From Conidiobolus incongruus B7586 (Eukaryota; Entomophthoromycota; Entomophthoromycetes; Entomophthorales; Conidiobolaceae): DNA of 64,000 nt. The stretch's first letter is position 1. Every line of letters starts with the position of its first letter. Under the pieces are notes generated by a model, which was not told the DNA's origin, made no database searches, and was given only the letters and a program-made list of their open reading frames with translations. The position numbers were made by a program, and so were the translations under genes. Below, piece by piece: positions 24,241 to 37,965 of this stretch. The stretch is taken from positions 1-64,000 of the forward strand of contig JNEM01013522.1 of NCBI GenBank assembly GCA_000697335.1, written 5' to 3'.

Positions 24241-24924
24241 TATATTCATATGATAACCTTTTAAATATTATTAAATCCCTTAATTCAGAATCAAAATATG
24301 AAAATGAATATATTAATTATAAATGATTATTAATCATATCAAAATATCTAATTACTACATATCATAATAATGGTTATTTACCAGATTTATTTTAAATTTT
24401 ATTACTCGATTCTCTATGTATATTAAATTTAATAGATTATATAGTTTTCTTCACACTTTACTGTAGTTATTAAATATTATATATTATTTTCTCATATGTT
24501 TATATTTGAAGTATCAATGTCATATTAATTAAAAATGAGAAATTTTTAAATTTTAATGTCAAAATAATACCATTAAGTTACAAGTCAAAATCAACTATAA
24601 TTGAAAATAATGAAAATAATTAAAAAATACAGAATATAAACCATTCAAGAGAATTAGTTGTACAACATAGTTGAAAGTAGTAAAAAATGGTATTTTAATA
24701 ATTAATATTTACTTTATAACACCTTTTGTAAAGAGGGGTATTTTTTATGTTTATTGATTCAAAATAAAAAACCCATAATCATTGAATCAAGAAAATCATA
24801 TATAAAAACAATTCAAAGTCACAAATTGAATGATGAATTTAGGAAATGAATTAAGATTCTAGTTATATATAATTGATAATATCATTGATAATATCATTGA
24901 TAAAATTTAAATCGATTACTTAAA
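24241..24924. other. AT-rich spacer upstream of the 24925 gene
   Basis: No gene seen. A short direct repeat (TGATAATATCAT, twice) lies at about 24871-24900, close to the next start codon. Confidence 0.4.
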
Positions 24925-26361
24925 ATGTCTACATTTGCAACCCTAAACCAGTTTAATCACAATATGAATAGTGAATGTTGGTCACTTATACTAAAACTTG
25001 ATGAATTTTTAACAGTCTTAAACCAAGAGGAATTAGTTAAATTGAGTACAGCATCAAAATTTTTTAGACATCACCTCATTCCTACTATTTGTCGAAATGT
25101 ATATTTCAATAATAACACATCATATAAATTTAACAAATCAATCGAACGCAACTATGTCGAATATATAAAAAATAATTCTTCCACAGTAACAGGAATATTT
25201 AAACATTTTGTACCAGAATTTATGGACAAGATTCCTAGTACGTTATATAATATCTAGATTTTAAAATTAGTTAATAATGAATAATTCTTAGACTTACCGA
25301 ACCAATTTGAAGAATTTGAAAAATACTTACCACTATATCAATCCCATCTAATATCTTTAACTATTCGTCAAGGGAAAAGGCAGTGTTTAGAGAATATACC
25401 TATATGGACACAACTAAAACATTTTCACTTGTATGATGTCTTCATTAATCAAGGTACATTCTTAGTGATATTGAATTCTCTAAAAGATTTAAAGTCATTT
25501 ACATTATCTCATATTACAATCGCAAAATCTTCTTCTGAACTAATATCTATGGAAGAGTTAATTCTACCGAATTCGATAACCACGCTCCATTTGGAAGAAT
25601 GCTACTGGATACCTGAATTCGATCCAGATTCCATAACCACTGTTGGTGAAGGCTTTTCGATACTTTCCCAACCTCGATACTTGTTATTTCCCCCTCAATA
25701 TCTTCCTCATCTTAGACAACTGGCTCATAAAACACTCCGACGTCACCTTTCAATTATTACTCAATTTTTAACTTTTAATCATCATGTTCACTGTTTATAT
25801 GTTGATCTGACATTAGTTAATGAAACACATATCCAATTCCTTGAGGCTTGCAATAGATTGAAAATGTTGGTTATTGATTGCAATTATATGACCTATAATT
25901 CAAGTATTAGACATAACTTTCCTATTCTTGATGGCATCCAATCATTCCAATTTAAAAACCATCAATCCCGTCACTTTGAATATTTTGAAAAAATGTGTTT
26001 AGCTTGTCCCAATCTAGAAGAACTATACTTCGAGTTTACTGATTCATGGATAGAATCGTTTCAATTCCTTCTCCCCAAATTAATCAATCTTAAATCAATA
26101 TATATTTTCAATGGCTCATCTCATAACTCTTCTACACCGTATCTTAAATATCATCCTCATTTGGAATACATCCAATTTCAAAGCTTCAATACCAAAGATA
26201 TTGATTTAACGCAATTTGAACACCTACCCAATATGAAACATATTGGGATAATCAAATATTTTAAGGATCTGGATGCCAATTCACCTGAGGCTATATTCGC
26301 TAAATTTAAGAATTGGAAATGTCTAGTTGGAAATGATTCTATCCATTGCTATAGAATTTGA
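24925..26361 (+). CDS. F-box-like/LRR (RNI-like) protein, two-exon subfamily
   Basis: Exons 24925-25237 (313 nt) and 25292-26361 with a 54-bp phase-1 intron (GTACGT...TTAG) give 460 residues. F-box-like block at residues about 18-58 (CWSLILKLDEFLTVLNQEEL, VKLSTASKFFR). Exon 2 opens NLPNQFEEFEKYLPLYQSHL and contains the subtype mark TIRQ. LACPNLEELYFEF is near residue 350. It ends KNWKCLVGNDSIHCYRI. Nearest relatives are the 20717 and 38799 proteins. No signal peptide or membrane segment; presumed cytosolic or nuclear adaptor. Confidence 0.92.
25238..25291 (+). other. phase-1 intron of the 24925 gene
   Basis: GTACGT donor at 25238, TTAG acceptor ending 25291, 54 bp; same place and phase as in the 20717 gene. 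Confidence 0.85.
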
Positions 26362-27040
26362 GCACATTTGGCATATTCACAATTTTTAATTGATTGTTTG
26401 TATATTAAATGTTTTCAAAATATTAAAGGATGAAAATATATCATTATACTCTGGCCTCCTACTTTAATATCAACTTCCAATCCCTTACTCGATAAAATTT
26501 AAATAGTTGAATCAATTGAATTTTGAATATATATTTCATTTTATATTTTTAAGAAAATTAAAATTATAAATTTGATTAAATATATAATGAAATAAAAAAA
26601 ATTTATAATAATAAAAATATACATTAAAAATCAAAATAAAGATTAATATATCCATGGTAACTCTAATATTTTTGAAAATTATATAGTTTGGTATATAAAT
26701 ATATATTTAATTAAAATTTTCTAAATGTAATTCATAATTGAACATATCATTAATTAAAGTATTAAATAATTAAAATTTTGATTTATTAATAAAAATTTAC
26801 TACTAATTCATTCATACGAATCCCAATTATTATATTATATTCTGATACAATCATATAAAATTCACAATTATTATTCAATCTTCAATATTTTTGATAAATG
26901 ATGAAATTTTATTAAAGATTGTAGATTTAAATTAAATTATACAATAGAACTAATGATTTGAAATTTATACTAATTATATAAATTAATTTGTAAATTATCA
27001 AGTCAATGAAATCAAAAAAATTGCAATTTAAAAAATAAAA
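26362..27040. other. AT-rich spacer
   Basis: Nothing recognised beyond the 3' flank of the 24925 gene. Confidence 0.4.
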
Positions 27041-27044
27041 AATT

Positions 27045-28409
27045 AATCAGTATTGGTGATCTTTGTTTACATTAATACAATTTTTAAATCAAGAAGAGTT
27101 ATTCTAATTAAGTACAATAGGTTATTTTGATTCATACTAATCTCTACTGTTTTTCAATGTGTCTAGTTTAATCGTGATTCAGAATATGTTTTTCTGTAAA
27201 AATATAAAAATTGCTATGAGGATAAAGGGAAATTTGTTTTCAGTCATGAAGGATCAGTGTATAATCAATTCCTCCAAAAATTTGAAATGATTGCTTGCAG
27301 TATATTATTTTATGATACTGTTACTCTAACTTTGATCAGTTTATTATCTTATGATTTTCAAACATAATATGAACAATTTCAAAGATATTGCCCTTATTTC
27401 AATGTTGTCTTATTCCTATTACCGTTATACAAAGGGATAGATAATATTCTGTGAATATTGATCGATTTACCTTATTCAAAGATTTACATTTTTATAATTT
27501 GAATATTTGTATAAATCAATTCTTATTTATTTTGTGCTCTCTAACTTTAGAATTATTAAATTTATCACAAGTTAATATTGTAGAACCTTGTGTAAATCAA
27601 ACATAAAAAGTTCAAGGTGCCAGTTAATATAAGCAGATTTTGTATTGAAGATTACTTTATCATTACAGAATATAAAATAAATTTAATTATAACTAGCGAT
27701 CGTCAAACATTCAATACGTTACAATATTGCTTCCTTCAACTTCTCCTTTGCCAACTATCTGTCCTCCAAAAATTGAATTATAGATCTATTTAGTTTAAAA
27801 CTAACATAATATATGGACATTTACCACTTAATCTTCATGTTGACATTTTATACCAATTAATCACCGGCTAATAATCAGGATATTAAGTTCTAGCAATTTT
27901 GAAATTACTTAAAAAGTTTGTTATTTCACTATAAAATTATATTATTCGACAATTTATCACATTTCCAAGTCTCCACAAACAGGAATATTTAGTTTTTACA
28001 ATTTATATATCATTGCCAAAATCACATCTTCTTGAAAAAAGGCCTGAATTTCCAATTCGAAGGAATTCCAATTTTTTTATACTAGTCCATTTATGTTCAA
28101 GTTTCAACTACTTCTACCGAAACCTACAAATCCTATATTCCTGGTGATAGAAATGACCTCGGTAATAGCCATTTTACTTCCATTTTCAAGGAGCACCCAC
28201 AATTTGAATGTATCGAACTCCAAGTATTTTAAGTATAACAGATGGATTTGAAGTATATGGAAATTTATCACATTTAAAACGTCAAAATTACGCAATATTA
28301 TTAAGATTCCTATATAAATTGATCTAGAGTAAACCTTAAGTGATATTCTAACTATATTTGTTTATTTTCTCACGAATCTGTTCACTGGTATAAAATTTAA
28401 TATAATTAT
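27045..28409 (+). pseudogene. F-box-like/LRR pseudogene of the two-exon subtype
   Basis: The F-box-like text YW(W)SLFTLIQFLNQEEL at 27050-27110 is followed by NVSSLI...; LRR phrases occur through 27370-28290 in shifting frames. The end HESVHWYKI near 28370-28405 corresponds to the family tail HESIHCYR. Many stops. Old tandem copy. Confidence 0.75.
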
Positions 28410-28856
28410 AACTATATATAATAAACCTCATTTATTAAATATATAGTAAAATCAAAAATTGATGTTTATCCTAATATCTATTATATGTCAAAAATAATTC
28501 AATCAAAATTTATATATTTATTAGATATTCATTTTTATTTCTGTTTGAAACTATTATTATCAAGATAGCTATTTTGTTTTTATATTTATTTCATGAATTA
28601 TTATAATTATAAATATATAAACAAATAAAGTGTACCTTGATATTATTATAATTGAATTACTTTTGAATTTTCATTATTAAATGCAAAATGGCTAATATTA
28701 TATAATTAGTATATAACAGATTATACAACTATATACTGGGTGTATTATTCATTAAAAAATCAAACATATTCTTTAAATGGTTTTTAACCTTATTAATATA
28801 CATCAAAAAATCAGATATCACTAAATTTAATCTCAAATTTATTAACTTAAATATTA
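28410..28856. other. AT-rich spacer
   Basis: No gene or element recognised up to the TA target dinucleotide of the following mariner remnant at 28855-28856. Confidence 0.4.
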
Positions 28857-29756
28857 TTACTATAGAATTAAAAAAATGGGAAATTTTTTAATTTCTGATA
28901 TTTCAAACTTATTATTAGTTTCAAATAAAAAAATATTTACAAAATAAATGAGAAAATATATAGTTTTGAATTATATATATATATATATATATATATATTT
29001 TATAATATAAATAAAGCATAAAAAAGTTAGAATAGCTATAGTTAAATAAAACTTATTAAGGTATAACTAGAAATTAAAACTTTTACAGTGAATTATTATA
29101 ATTCATAAACCTTAAATCTTTCTATATAATCCTTTATTAGAATATAAATCAAAATGTTAAATTAAGTTAAATTAACCTTGTTTATAAATTCTTTTAAATT
29201 AATATTATATTGATAAGTAAATATTAATTATTATAATCAATTATAATGTTATTTGCTATTTTTATTTAATTCTTAAAAGAAAAATAATTAATAATAAACT
29301 TTATTTTACTTTTTTACTTAAAATAATTTTTAATTATTATTATTAATATAATTTTAAAAAAACCTATTATTTTATATAATAATTATAAAATATATAAAGT
29401 TAAAACTATCAAAAACTTTCTAATCAAAAAAAAAACTAAAAAAATTATCATATTTAATATATATTTTAGATTATAACTTATGTGATTATAATTATTTTAA
29501 GTAATTAAAAAACTAGCCTATAAAAAAGAAAATTTCTATAGGAAAATTTAATTAATTTATAAAATATGAAATTTTATTCTTTAATAAAAAGAATTAGTTT
29601 TTAAGTGTTAATACTTTACTAAAAATATAGTAAAAAGTAATTAAATATAAAAAAAATTATTAATTACATATTATATATTTATTTTTATATATTATATATT
29701 AAAATATTTATTTTTTTCAATAATAAAAAATTTATATTATTTAAATTATTAGTACC
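28857..29756 (+). mobile_element. mariner remnant D, internally deleted
   Basis: Left end TTACTATAGAATT...ATGGGAAATTTTTTAATTT follows a TA and matches mariner B's end. Homology jumps from the (TA)n leader at 28973-29000 straight to the middle of the transposase (29020), skipping about 500 bp that B has, then continues to the other end near 29756. Same family as B, opposite orientation. Non-coding. Such an internally deleted copy could in principle have been moved by a full-length relative. Confidence 0.75.
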
Positions 29757-31036
29757 AAAATTAAAAAATAATCAATTTTTTAATTTCTTATCTTTTAAAT
29801 ATATTATATATTTTGAAAGATCTTTGATATATAAAATATATAGGAAAATAAATTTTTTTAAACTATATATATATTTAATTTTAACTATTTTTTTATCAAA
29901 ATAATTTGATTTTAAAATTTATAATTAAATTTAATTATATTTAAACTAGATAATAATTATCAAAAGGCTTTTATTTTTATATCTTTAAAACTTAACTATA
30001 AACATTTTAAAACCATATAAAACTTACAAATAGCTTATAAAAATGGTGTTTTATTTTAAACTACCATATATTATTAAATTTATGATTTTAATGCTAGAAG
30101 GGACATTATTTAAAATTTATTAAAATTTCAAAATTAATTTCTACTATTTCTTTTTTATTTATAAATAGATTAAAAATGTATATTAACAAATATCTTTTTA
30201 TTTTTACTAAAGAAATATTAAAGTAATTTAATATTTATTATATAAGCATGTTATATTTACTAAAGTTTAAACTTAGTTTAATTAATAAAAATATAAAATA
30301 AATATATTATAATATAATAAAAACCTAAAAAAAAATTAAAATAGCTATAGTTAAACTAATATTATTAAGGTATAATTAAAAACAAAAGTTTTTACAATAA
30401 ATACTTATAATAAATAAATTTTAAATTTTTTTATATAATTTTTTACCTAAAAATAAAATAAAATATTAAGTTAAATTAATTTACTTTATAAATTTTAATG
30501 AATAAACATTTTGAATATAAGCAAATATTAACATTTATAATAGATTATAATGATATATAGTTTTTTTAATTAATTCATTAAAAAAATTAATTAATAGTAA
30601 ATTATACATTAATTTTTAAATAATACAATTTTTAAAGTATTCTTAATATAAATTAAAGACACTTATTATTTTACATAATAATTATAAAATATATAAAACT
30701 AAATCTATAAAAGATTTTTTATATAAAAAACTAAAGAGAGTTACTATATCTAATATATTTACTTGATTACAACCTATATGATTATAGTTATTGTAGATAA
30801 TTAAAAAACAGCTTGCAAGAAAAAAAAATTCCTGCAAACAAATTAATTTGGTTTGTAAAACATCAAATTTCAGTCTTTAATAAAAAAACTGTTTTTTAAG
30901 TATTAGAAGCTTACCAAAAGTATAGAAAAGAGTCATTAATAACAAAAGATGCTATTAATTTTATTTTTTAATTTATTTGTTGAATTTTAATTTCAAAATT
31001 GTGCCATTACTTAATTTCTGCACTAATACAAAGTAA
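29753..31036 (+). mobile_element. mariner remnant E, full length but decayed
   Basis: Homology to mariner B runs end to end: leader near 29840-29860 (AGGAAAATAAAT), the N-terminal coding part near 29955-30100, GAAAC-poor middle near 30320-30420, C-terminal part 30770-30950, and a right end at 31036 followed by TA. Its left end coincides with the right end of remnant D, so D and E stand head to tail with no spacer. No open frame remains. Confidence 0.75.
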
Positions 31037-31109
31037 TAATTTAAATCTCAATTACAATTTTTGATTTAAATTATATCTATTTTTTTTCAAATTTACAATC
31101 CTAATTATA

Positions 31110-32447
31110 ATGAATATTTGTCATTTTGTAAAGCCAAATATATTTTTAAGGTATTTAAATTGAGTATAATTTAGGCATTCTTTCTATTTTTTTCAGAAAT
31201 CTATTAATAAATACCATTTTACAAAGATCATATTTCAATAATGACATGAAATATAAATTTGTCAAGAAAATGATATGTATTTTTAGTAAACATCCTGGAT
31301 TATAAACCAATCTACAAATCAAAAAAAGCTTTCATTGTATCGTGCAACTATTGCAAAGTCGAGTTAGTAATAACAATTTATTAACTGTATTTTCAACTTT
31401 TTATGAATCAAGGTCGTTTAGATATTCAAAATTGATTGCATGAATGTCAAAGTTATCTGTCATTATATCAATCATACCTTATATCTTTAATACTACATAA
31501 AGAACCATAATTATTATTAATTTTACATTGTTTGACATACTTGGAACATTGGCATTTTTATGTATATACATAAAAATGTAGTACTATTGATTTCGACCTC
31601 TCCAATTGTTTTAAATTGATTGAAACTACGATAAATACCATTACTCAAACAATCTCGGATCATATATGTATTTAAGAGTTGGCATTGTCTATTTCTAACA
31701 GAAGAATTCAAATAGAAGCTGGCTGTATAATAACCAGATTCTGAGCCAATTATTCGTTATTAAAATTCCCTGTTTCTTTTTATTGCCTCTTCGATATCTA
31801 CCTCAAATTGAAGGATGTATTTTTAAACTAGCTCTGGTATTTTCTCGAATGTTACTCAATTTTTATCTACAAATCTTGACATTGAAAAGCTGGACACTCA
31901 TTTAACCCTAGTTATTGAAGAGGAAATTATTTTTGCAAGTTTGCAATCGATTGCACACTTTAATAATTTAATATTCTAGAATATTTTCAAATCCTAACAT
32001 CAAATATAGCTTCCCTACTCTCGCACTGATTTATGCAATACAATTTAATAGTCACATATCGCTTCATTTTCAGTACTTAAACAAATTTGCTTGGACTATC
32101 GTAGTCTAAAAGATTGATTTTGAGTATAGTGTTCCTCTATGCTTCCTTTCAAATTCCTCTTGCCGAATTTAACTAGTCTAAAATATTTGATTACTCACCA
32201 GATTGAAAAAGATACCTTGTTTAATTTTGATCTCAGTATTCATCCTCTATTCGAATGTATGCAACTCGAAAGCTTTAATGCCAAACAAAATAAATTTCTA
32301 ATTGACCACTTGTCTAATGATAAGAGTATTTCAATTGTCAAAAATCATAAGGAACCTAAATTACAAAAAAATAATATAGCATCTAGGAAAATTATCAATT
32401 GGAATATAGTAATTGGTCACGAATTAGTTCAATGATACAGATATAAT
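31110..32447 (+). pseudogene. F-box-like/LRR pseudogene of the two-exon subtype
   Basis: The F-box end is readable at 31195-31260 (FRNLLINTILQRSYFNNDMKY is split by decay but follows family order), and LRR text continues from about 31400. The best-kept part is 32139-32435, ending IINWNIVIGHELVQ, then a TGA where the family has Cys, then YRYN. Several stops and frame changes. The last hundred codons are open, so decay is uneven. Confidence 0.8.
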
Positions 32448-33124
32448 TGCTTCTTATAAACAACAAAATCTGATATTTATATATAAATATTATCATAAAC
32501 ATATCAAATAATAACTCTATATAAATAGTCAACCAACAATTTTTTCCAAACATATTTCATTTAAATCCAACTCAATTTGATTTAAGCCAGTAAGTCTAAT
32601 AATTTCAACAATTCTTTTAATTTATAATTATATTATATGGAAATATTAAATAATATTTGGACAATTATTATTATAAGTAATTAATATATTAATTTACAAC
32701 TTTACTTCATGAAACATATTATTTAATATTAATTTAAAATATTTTCTTAATTGTACTGTAAATCAAATCGTTATAAAACCAATATTTATAAGGAAAATAT
32801 ATATATTTAGGAAAAAATATTATGAAGACATAAATCGCATTGTAATAATTTTTTAAATTTATTACAATATCAAAAAATTCTTAGATTTTAATAGTTTGAT
32901 TTCAATAATACAATTTTACCTTTAAATACAATAAATACAACCTTATCCAGACTTTTGACATAGATCATAAAATTCGATGCAGAACAATGAAATATGATTA
33001 TTTAATTATTAAACTCATCCCACAAATCATTAAATTATTAATTGTAATATAAATTTGATTAGACACCAAGTCACAAAATTTAATCATCAATAACTTTGAA
33101 ATTCACTAAAGTTTTTGAATTAAT
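32448..33124. other. AT-rich spacer upstream of the 33125 gene
   Basis: No feature recognised. Confidence 0.4.
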
Positions 33125-34548
33125 ATGGCCAGATCCCAAATTAATACAAATAATGAAAATAACTGCGAATTTTGGAAAAAATTATTGAAATTAAAACAAT
33201 TTCAACAGCTATTCGATCAAGAGGAATTGATTAAGTTGAGTACAATGTCCAAATTATTTCGACTAACATTAATTCCTATTATATTTCGAAATGTATACTT
33301 GATTAACGATCCACAATATTCTTTTGAGATACAATCAAAGCACAGTGATAGTAAATATGCTAAATATGCAAGATTGCCTGAAAGAAGACATAACGATTAT
33401 TACCTAAGAACCGCAAAGAGTCGGCTTCCCAGTAAGTCACTTAATAAATATATATATATATATATTTTTTACCAAGTTTAGAGTTACAAACAAAGCTTTG
33501 GGATTTTGAAAGATGTTTACATTTGTTTGAATCTCATCTCAATTCACTGACAATTCGACAGAAGGATAGTAGATGCCTAGAAAATATTCATAATCTTACA
33601 CAGTTGAAAGAATTACACTTATATAATATATATATTCGTAAAGAAGATTTTCTCAAGATTTTCAACTCCCTGATTCATTTAGAGTGGTTAACACTATCCT
33701 AAATTAATATAGTTTTCTCTGATCCTGATCAACTATATATCGAAGAGTTAACACTCCCAAATAGTATCAAAATTTTCCATTTGGAAGATTTGTACATAAT
33801 AGTTGATCTCCAATCCCATTCAATTATAAGTAACAATCGATTCCAGAATGATTCTCAGCCTCAAGTGCTACATCTTCGTCCTCAATATCTTCCTCAACTT
33901 TATGAATTCGTTTACAAACCTCTTCTCTTTAATGACCAATTCATTTGTGAATTTTTATCTTTAAACCCTCATATAAAAACTCTAAACACCCGTTTGGAGT
34001 TGAATAATCCAACGCACATAGATTTGCTCACAGGCTGCAGTCAATTAAAAACTTTGATATTCAATTATCAAACAAGATCTTTTGATCATAATAATGACTT
34101 CCACATTACTACTCTACCCTCAATTGATACGCTCGTATTTCTTAAGCACAATCGCGACGAATTCTCCAACTTGGAGAAATTATGTCTAGCTTGTCCAAAT
34201 TTAAAATTATTACATTTTGAGTGCTCCATCTATTCGATACAATCATTCAATTCTCTCATTCCAAAATTAACTAATTTAAAGTCTTTAATCATCTCTAAAG
34301 ATCATCTCCATAATTTCAACAATATTAAACTTCCCTGCCACACTTTGTTAGAGCTACTTCAACTGGAAGGCTTCAAAATTGGAGAAATCGATTTGAATCA
34401 ATTTGATAAATTACCAAATTTGAAACTGGTTAAAATTGCTAAAATATTTTGTGATGAGGATGCTGAGTTTTATCATTTAATATTAAATAGATTTCAGCAC
34501 TGGGATTGTTATATTGGTCACAGATGGATTAATTGCTACAGAATTTGA
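33125..34548 (+). pseudogene. F-box-like/LRR gene with a single in-frame stop
   Basis: Exon 1 is 33125-33431 (307 nt; MARSQINTNN, then F-box-like FWKKLLKLKQFQQLFDQEEL and IKLSTMSKLFR). A 50-bp GTAAGT...TTTAG phase-1 intron (33432-33481) and exon 2 (33482-34548) follow. The joined frame is intact except for TAA at 33700 in the LRR phrase LEWLTLS-stop-INIV, where sister proteins have ordinary residues (for example LESLTLFHINIV). LACPNLKLLHF and the tail HWDCYIGHRWINCYRI are conserved. An intron covering the stop would be only about 30 bp, shorter than any seen here, so I call it a nonsense allele or a very young pseudogene. Could also be a base error. Confidence 0.85.
33432..33481 (+). other. 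phase-1 intron of the 33125 gene
   Basis: GTAAGT donor at 33432 and TTTAG acceptor ending 33481; 50 bp with a (TA)n core. Confidence 0.85.
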
Positions 34549-35320
34549 ATTTTGCTATTCTAGAGTAGACTTATATGTTCAATTATCTCTTTTATTATAT
34601 TTAATAAAATATATTTGTTTGGATTTTGAATATATTTGAAATGATATTACAAAAATTATAATGACAAGAATATAATCACTTATAATGTTATTAACATTAT
34701 ATGAAATTTAATGAATAATCAGTTCTAACATATCAAATATAACTATGTATTATGTTGAAAATTAAAATATTTTATAGGATTCAAATTCAAATATTTCTAA
34801 TATTTACAATCTCGAAACACAATACTGTATATTAATTCTTCAATCAATTACAAAAGTATAAAAATTGGAAATATTTTTCATCTTGAACCTCAAAAATATG
34901 ATTGGTACTACAATTTTTAAAAAATCAAACTTCAAAAATTCACTCTATTACTAGATAAAATCATTAATATATAATATCAATATATTTATAATAGACAAAA
35001 AATCACCATAAATAATTATTAACTCATGTCAATGATATTGATATTATATAATAATAAATTAAAATTAAAATTTACAAAATAATATTTTATAAATAACTGA
35101 AGGTTTTTAAATTTTTGATTATATAATTTAATAAATAATTGATCTAAATATGGAAATATTAATTATTATGATTATAAACTTGAATTTTTAATTAATAAGC
35201 TTAATATTACAAAAAGAATTAGATTTTTAGACATTATTGAAATTGAATAATAATTGTTTAAGTTTTAAACTTTAATTATAACAATTGGGAACTATATAAT
35301 AATTAGACAATTAATCAGTA
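34549..35320. other. AT-rich spacer
   Basis: No gene or element recognised. Confidence 0.4.
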
Positions 35321-35324
35321 TTCA

Positions 35325-37965
35325 CTATTATTTTTGGAAATTAATACATTTTTCATTTGTTGAATTAAGAAATTTGGTGAAATTTGAGTCAATATCATGA
35401 TTATACAAATTAACTTGTCCCGTTAATTTTTAGAAATGTATCTTTTAATAAGGACATGGGATATATATTTTATGAAAAAATAATATTAATGCTTACAGTA
35501 GAATATTTTTTATAAACCACAATTATAAAAATATTTTTATGCAATACATTTAAACGGTTATGTATCATATAATAATTCATATTCATTAAATATTGATTTT
35601 AAGTTTCAAAGAAATTCTAACAAAAACTAAATTGGCTAATTATTGTGTAATTTCAGATTTTACTACAATTGATATAAGTGAATTTATTAAAATAACATAT
35701 TATGTGAAACATTCAATATTAATTGTTAACTAATTTACAAATAACAATTCGCGGCAAAGGGTTAATAAACTGTATTAATAAAAATGATTTAGCTAATTCA
35801 AAGCTGGAAGACCCAATATACAACACCTACCTTATTTAAGCCAACTTTAAATTTTAATAAACCAACGAAATATTAAAAAAATTAAGTAATATTTTAATTA
35901 TCACTTATAACCCTCAGTAAAAAAACTAAAACAGTTTCTTTATTTTGATATTAATTATACCATATATTTTAACAAAAGGAAAGAGAAATTAATTTAAATT
36001 TGGAAATAGAGGTATTTTATATTTTTATATAAAATTTAATAAATAGAAGAAAATTTATTCAATATAGATTTATACGATTATAATGTTTATCTTAATATAT
36101 TAGAAAGCTAACAAAATTTGTAAAGCATAAATTACAATATGTAATGTATTATCAAATATAAAAGGAAAACTTGGGTTTTAAAATTACAAATAACATCAAT
36201 ACCTAAGTAAGCATTATTCAAAAAACAATTTTTGTTATTTGGTATAGGTATCAATAATGTCATATTTTATCAACTATTAATGATAAAATTAATAGTGATA
36301 ATGATATATAATATAGATTTTGGAAAAATAACGTTACTAATTATTGTAAAGCAATTACATTTAAAAAACCTTTTATTTTATATAATAATAACTATATAAT
36401 CATATCCAAAATCATTAAAAATTTGTTTATTATAAAGAATAGGTCTTTATTATGCCACCTACCATAATAATCATATAAGAACCCACCTGATTATGTTTGT
36501 TTTGGTAAGCTGAAGAAATTGGTTCTGGGAAAGAGATTTGATAACATTTCAACTTTGCACTTTAAAATCATGCGTGTGATTTTGAATATGAATTTTAAAA
36601 AACTATGTAAAGGGTTAAGTAATTACCATTTGTATGGAATTGTGCTATTAAAAAGGAGAAGTATATTAATTATTACTTTTATAATTTTCATTAACCTCCT
36701 ATAGTTCATTAAAATAAAAATTCAAAATTACCAAACATTGTAAAGGACTATATTTGACTGATTAATGCAACGCACTAAACTTCAATATATTTTAGAGATT
36801 CAATCCAAGAAAATATACTAAAATGTAATTGTTTTAGAAGCTGAAACAAGGTATGACTAACAATTTGATTTCCAAATAATAGAAACTCTATTTATACACT
36901 AAATATAGATAAACAAAGACAGTTTGAAGATTCCCAAATATACATATTTCTATATCTACCTTGTTTGATTACATTATCCATTCGACAAATGAATAAACAA
37001 TGTTTAGGGAATATTAACCTCTGCGAACATATCAATCATATGAACTTTACATAAGGTAATTAGATCTAAAAATAAATTCCTTGAAATTATGGTATCACTT
37101 ACAACTTTGGAACCTTTGTTATTATTACATATTTAAGTCATGAAATAGTCTACTAATCCAGTATTGATGTAAGAGTTAACATTTCCCAATTCTCTAAGAT
37201 CACTGTATTTGGAGCAATGTTTCTTGATTGGGAATCATATTCTAGTCGGATTTCATCTAACCGATATTGCTAAACTATAATGTCTCAGTCCCAACCCTTG
37301 CTCTTTCCTCTTCTATATCTACCTCAACTTTGATAGCTCATATATACACCTATCATGCGTAACCTTTCTATCATGACCTAATTTTTATCTCTCAATCCTC
37401 AAGTTTTCAAACTTAATACCAATTTGACCTCAATTAATGATACACATTCAGCCAATAGAAGTTTGCAATCATTCAAAGATTATTATATTCAATTATCTAG
37501 TGCCATCAGTTCTCTTTAAAAATCATTATTTCTCTTCTTTCCAACGCATCTCCTCCTTGAAATCCATCAATCAAGATAAATGCCCTCATCTTTAATACTT
37601 TTGAAAGAATAATTTAGCTTGTTCTAATCAAGAAAAGCCCATTTCAATAAAATGATTGGTGCATGATATCTTTTTGACCACTGTTATCAACATTGACAAG
37701 TGTAAAAGCTTTACAAATCAAAAAAGATCTAACCTTTAACTCTTAAATTTTATTATTGAGCCCATAAAAAATTAGAGTATATTCAACTCGAAGTACACAA
37801 TGTCAAAGAAATCGATTTAAATTAATTTTATCAATTCTCAAATCTTAAGCATATCTCAATTGTAAAATGTCAAAAAGATTTTAATAAACGTTTATACCGC
37901 ACCATACTTAACAAGTTTTCTGATTGGGATACTATAATGTGCCACGAATTGGTACGTTATGATCT
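35325..37965 (+). pseudogene. F-box-like/LRR pseudogene split by a transposon
   Basis: The F-box half is readable at about 35330-35490 (phrases corresponding to ELVKLSTVSKLFR and to NDPEYSF). The LRR half begins near 36890 (TLSIRQMNKQCLGNINLC near 36975-37025, the subtype mark T-I-R-Q), continues with LTFPNSLRSLYLEQCFLIGN near 37170 and ends CHELVRYD at 37940-37965. In intact sisters these halves are about 54 bp apart; here roughly 1.3 kb with Tc1/mariner coding remains lies between. Many stops in both halves. Confidence 0.75.
36320..36715 (+). mobile_element. Tc1/mariner transposase fragment F (second subfamily)
   Basis: Reads the second half of a transposase: the usual LHDN motif appears as LYNN near 36390, followed by SKIIKNL, the PPDYVCFGKLKKLVLGKRFDN block at 36485-36545 (last catalytic Asp) and a C-terminal stretch to about 36700. 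Stops interrupt it. Its C-terminal text resembles fragment G at 41160-41445 and differs from mariner B, so at least two subfamilies visited this locus. It lies inside the split pseudogene 35325-37965. The short open frame here is not a host gene. Confidence 0.65.

Noticed and set aside
36519-36704. A 61-codon open frame as a small host gene
   Set aside because: Its text is the C-terminal part of a Tc1/mariner transposase, parallel to the fragment at 41160-41445.
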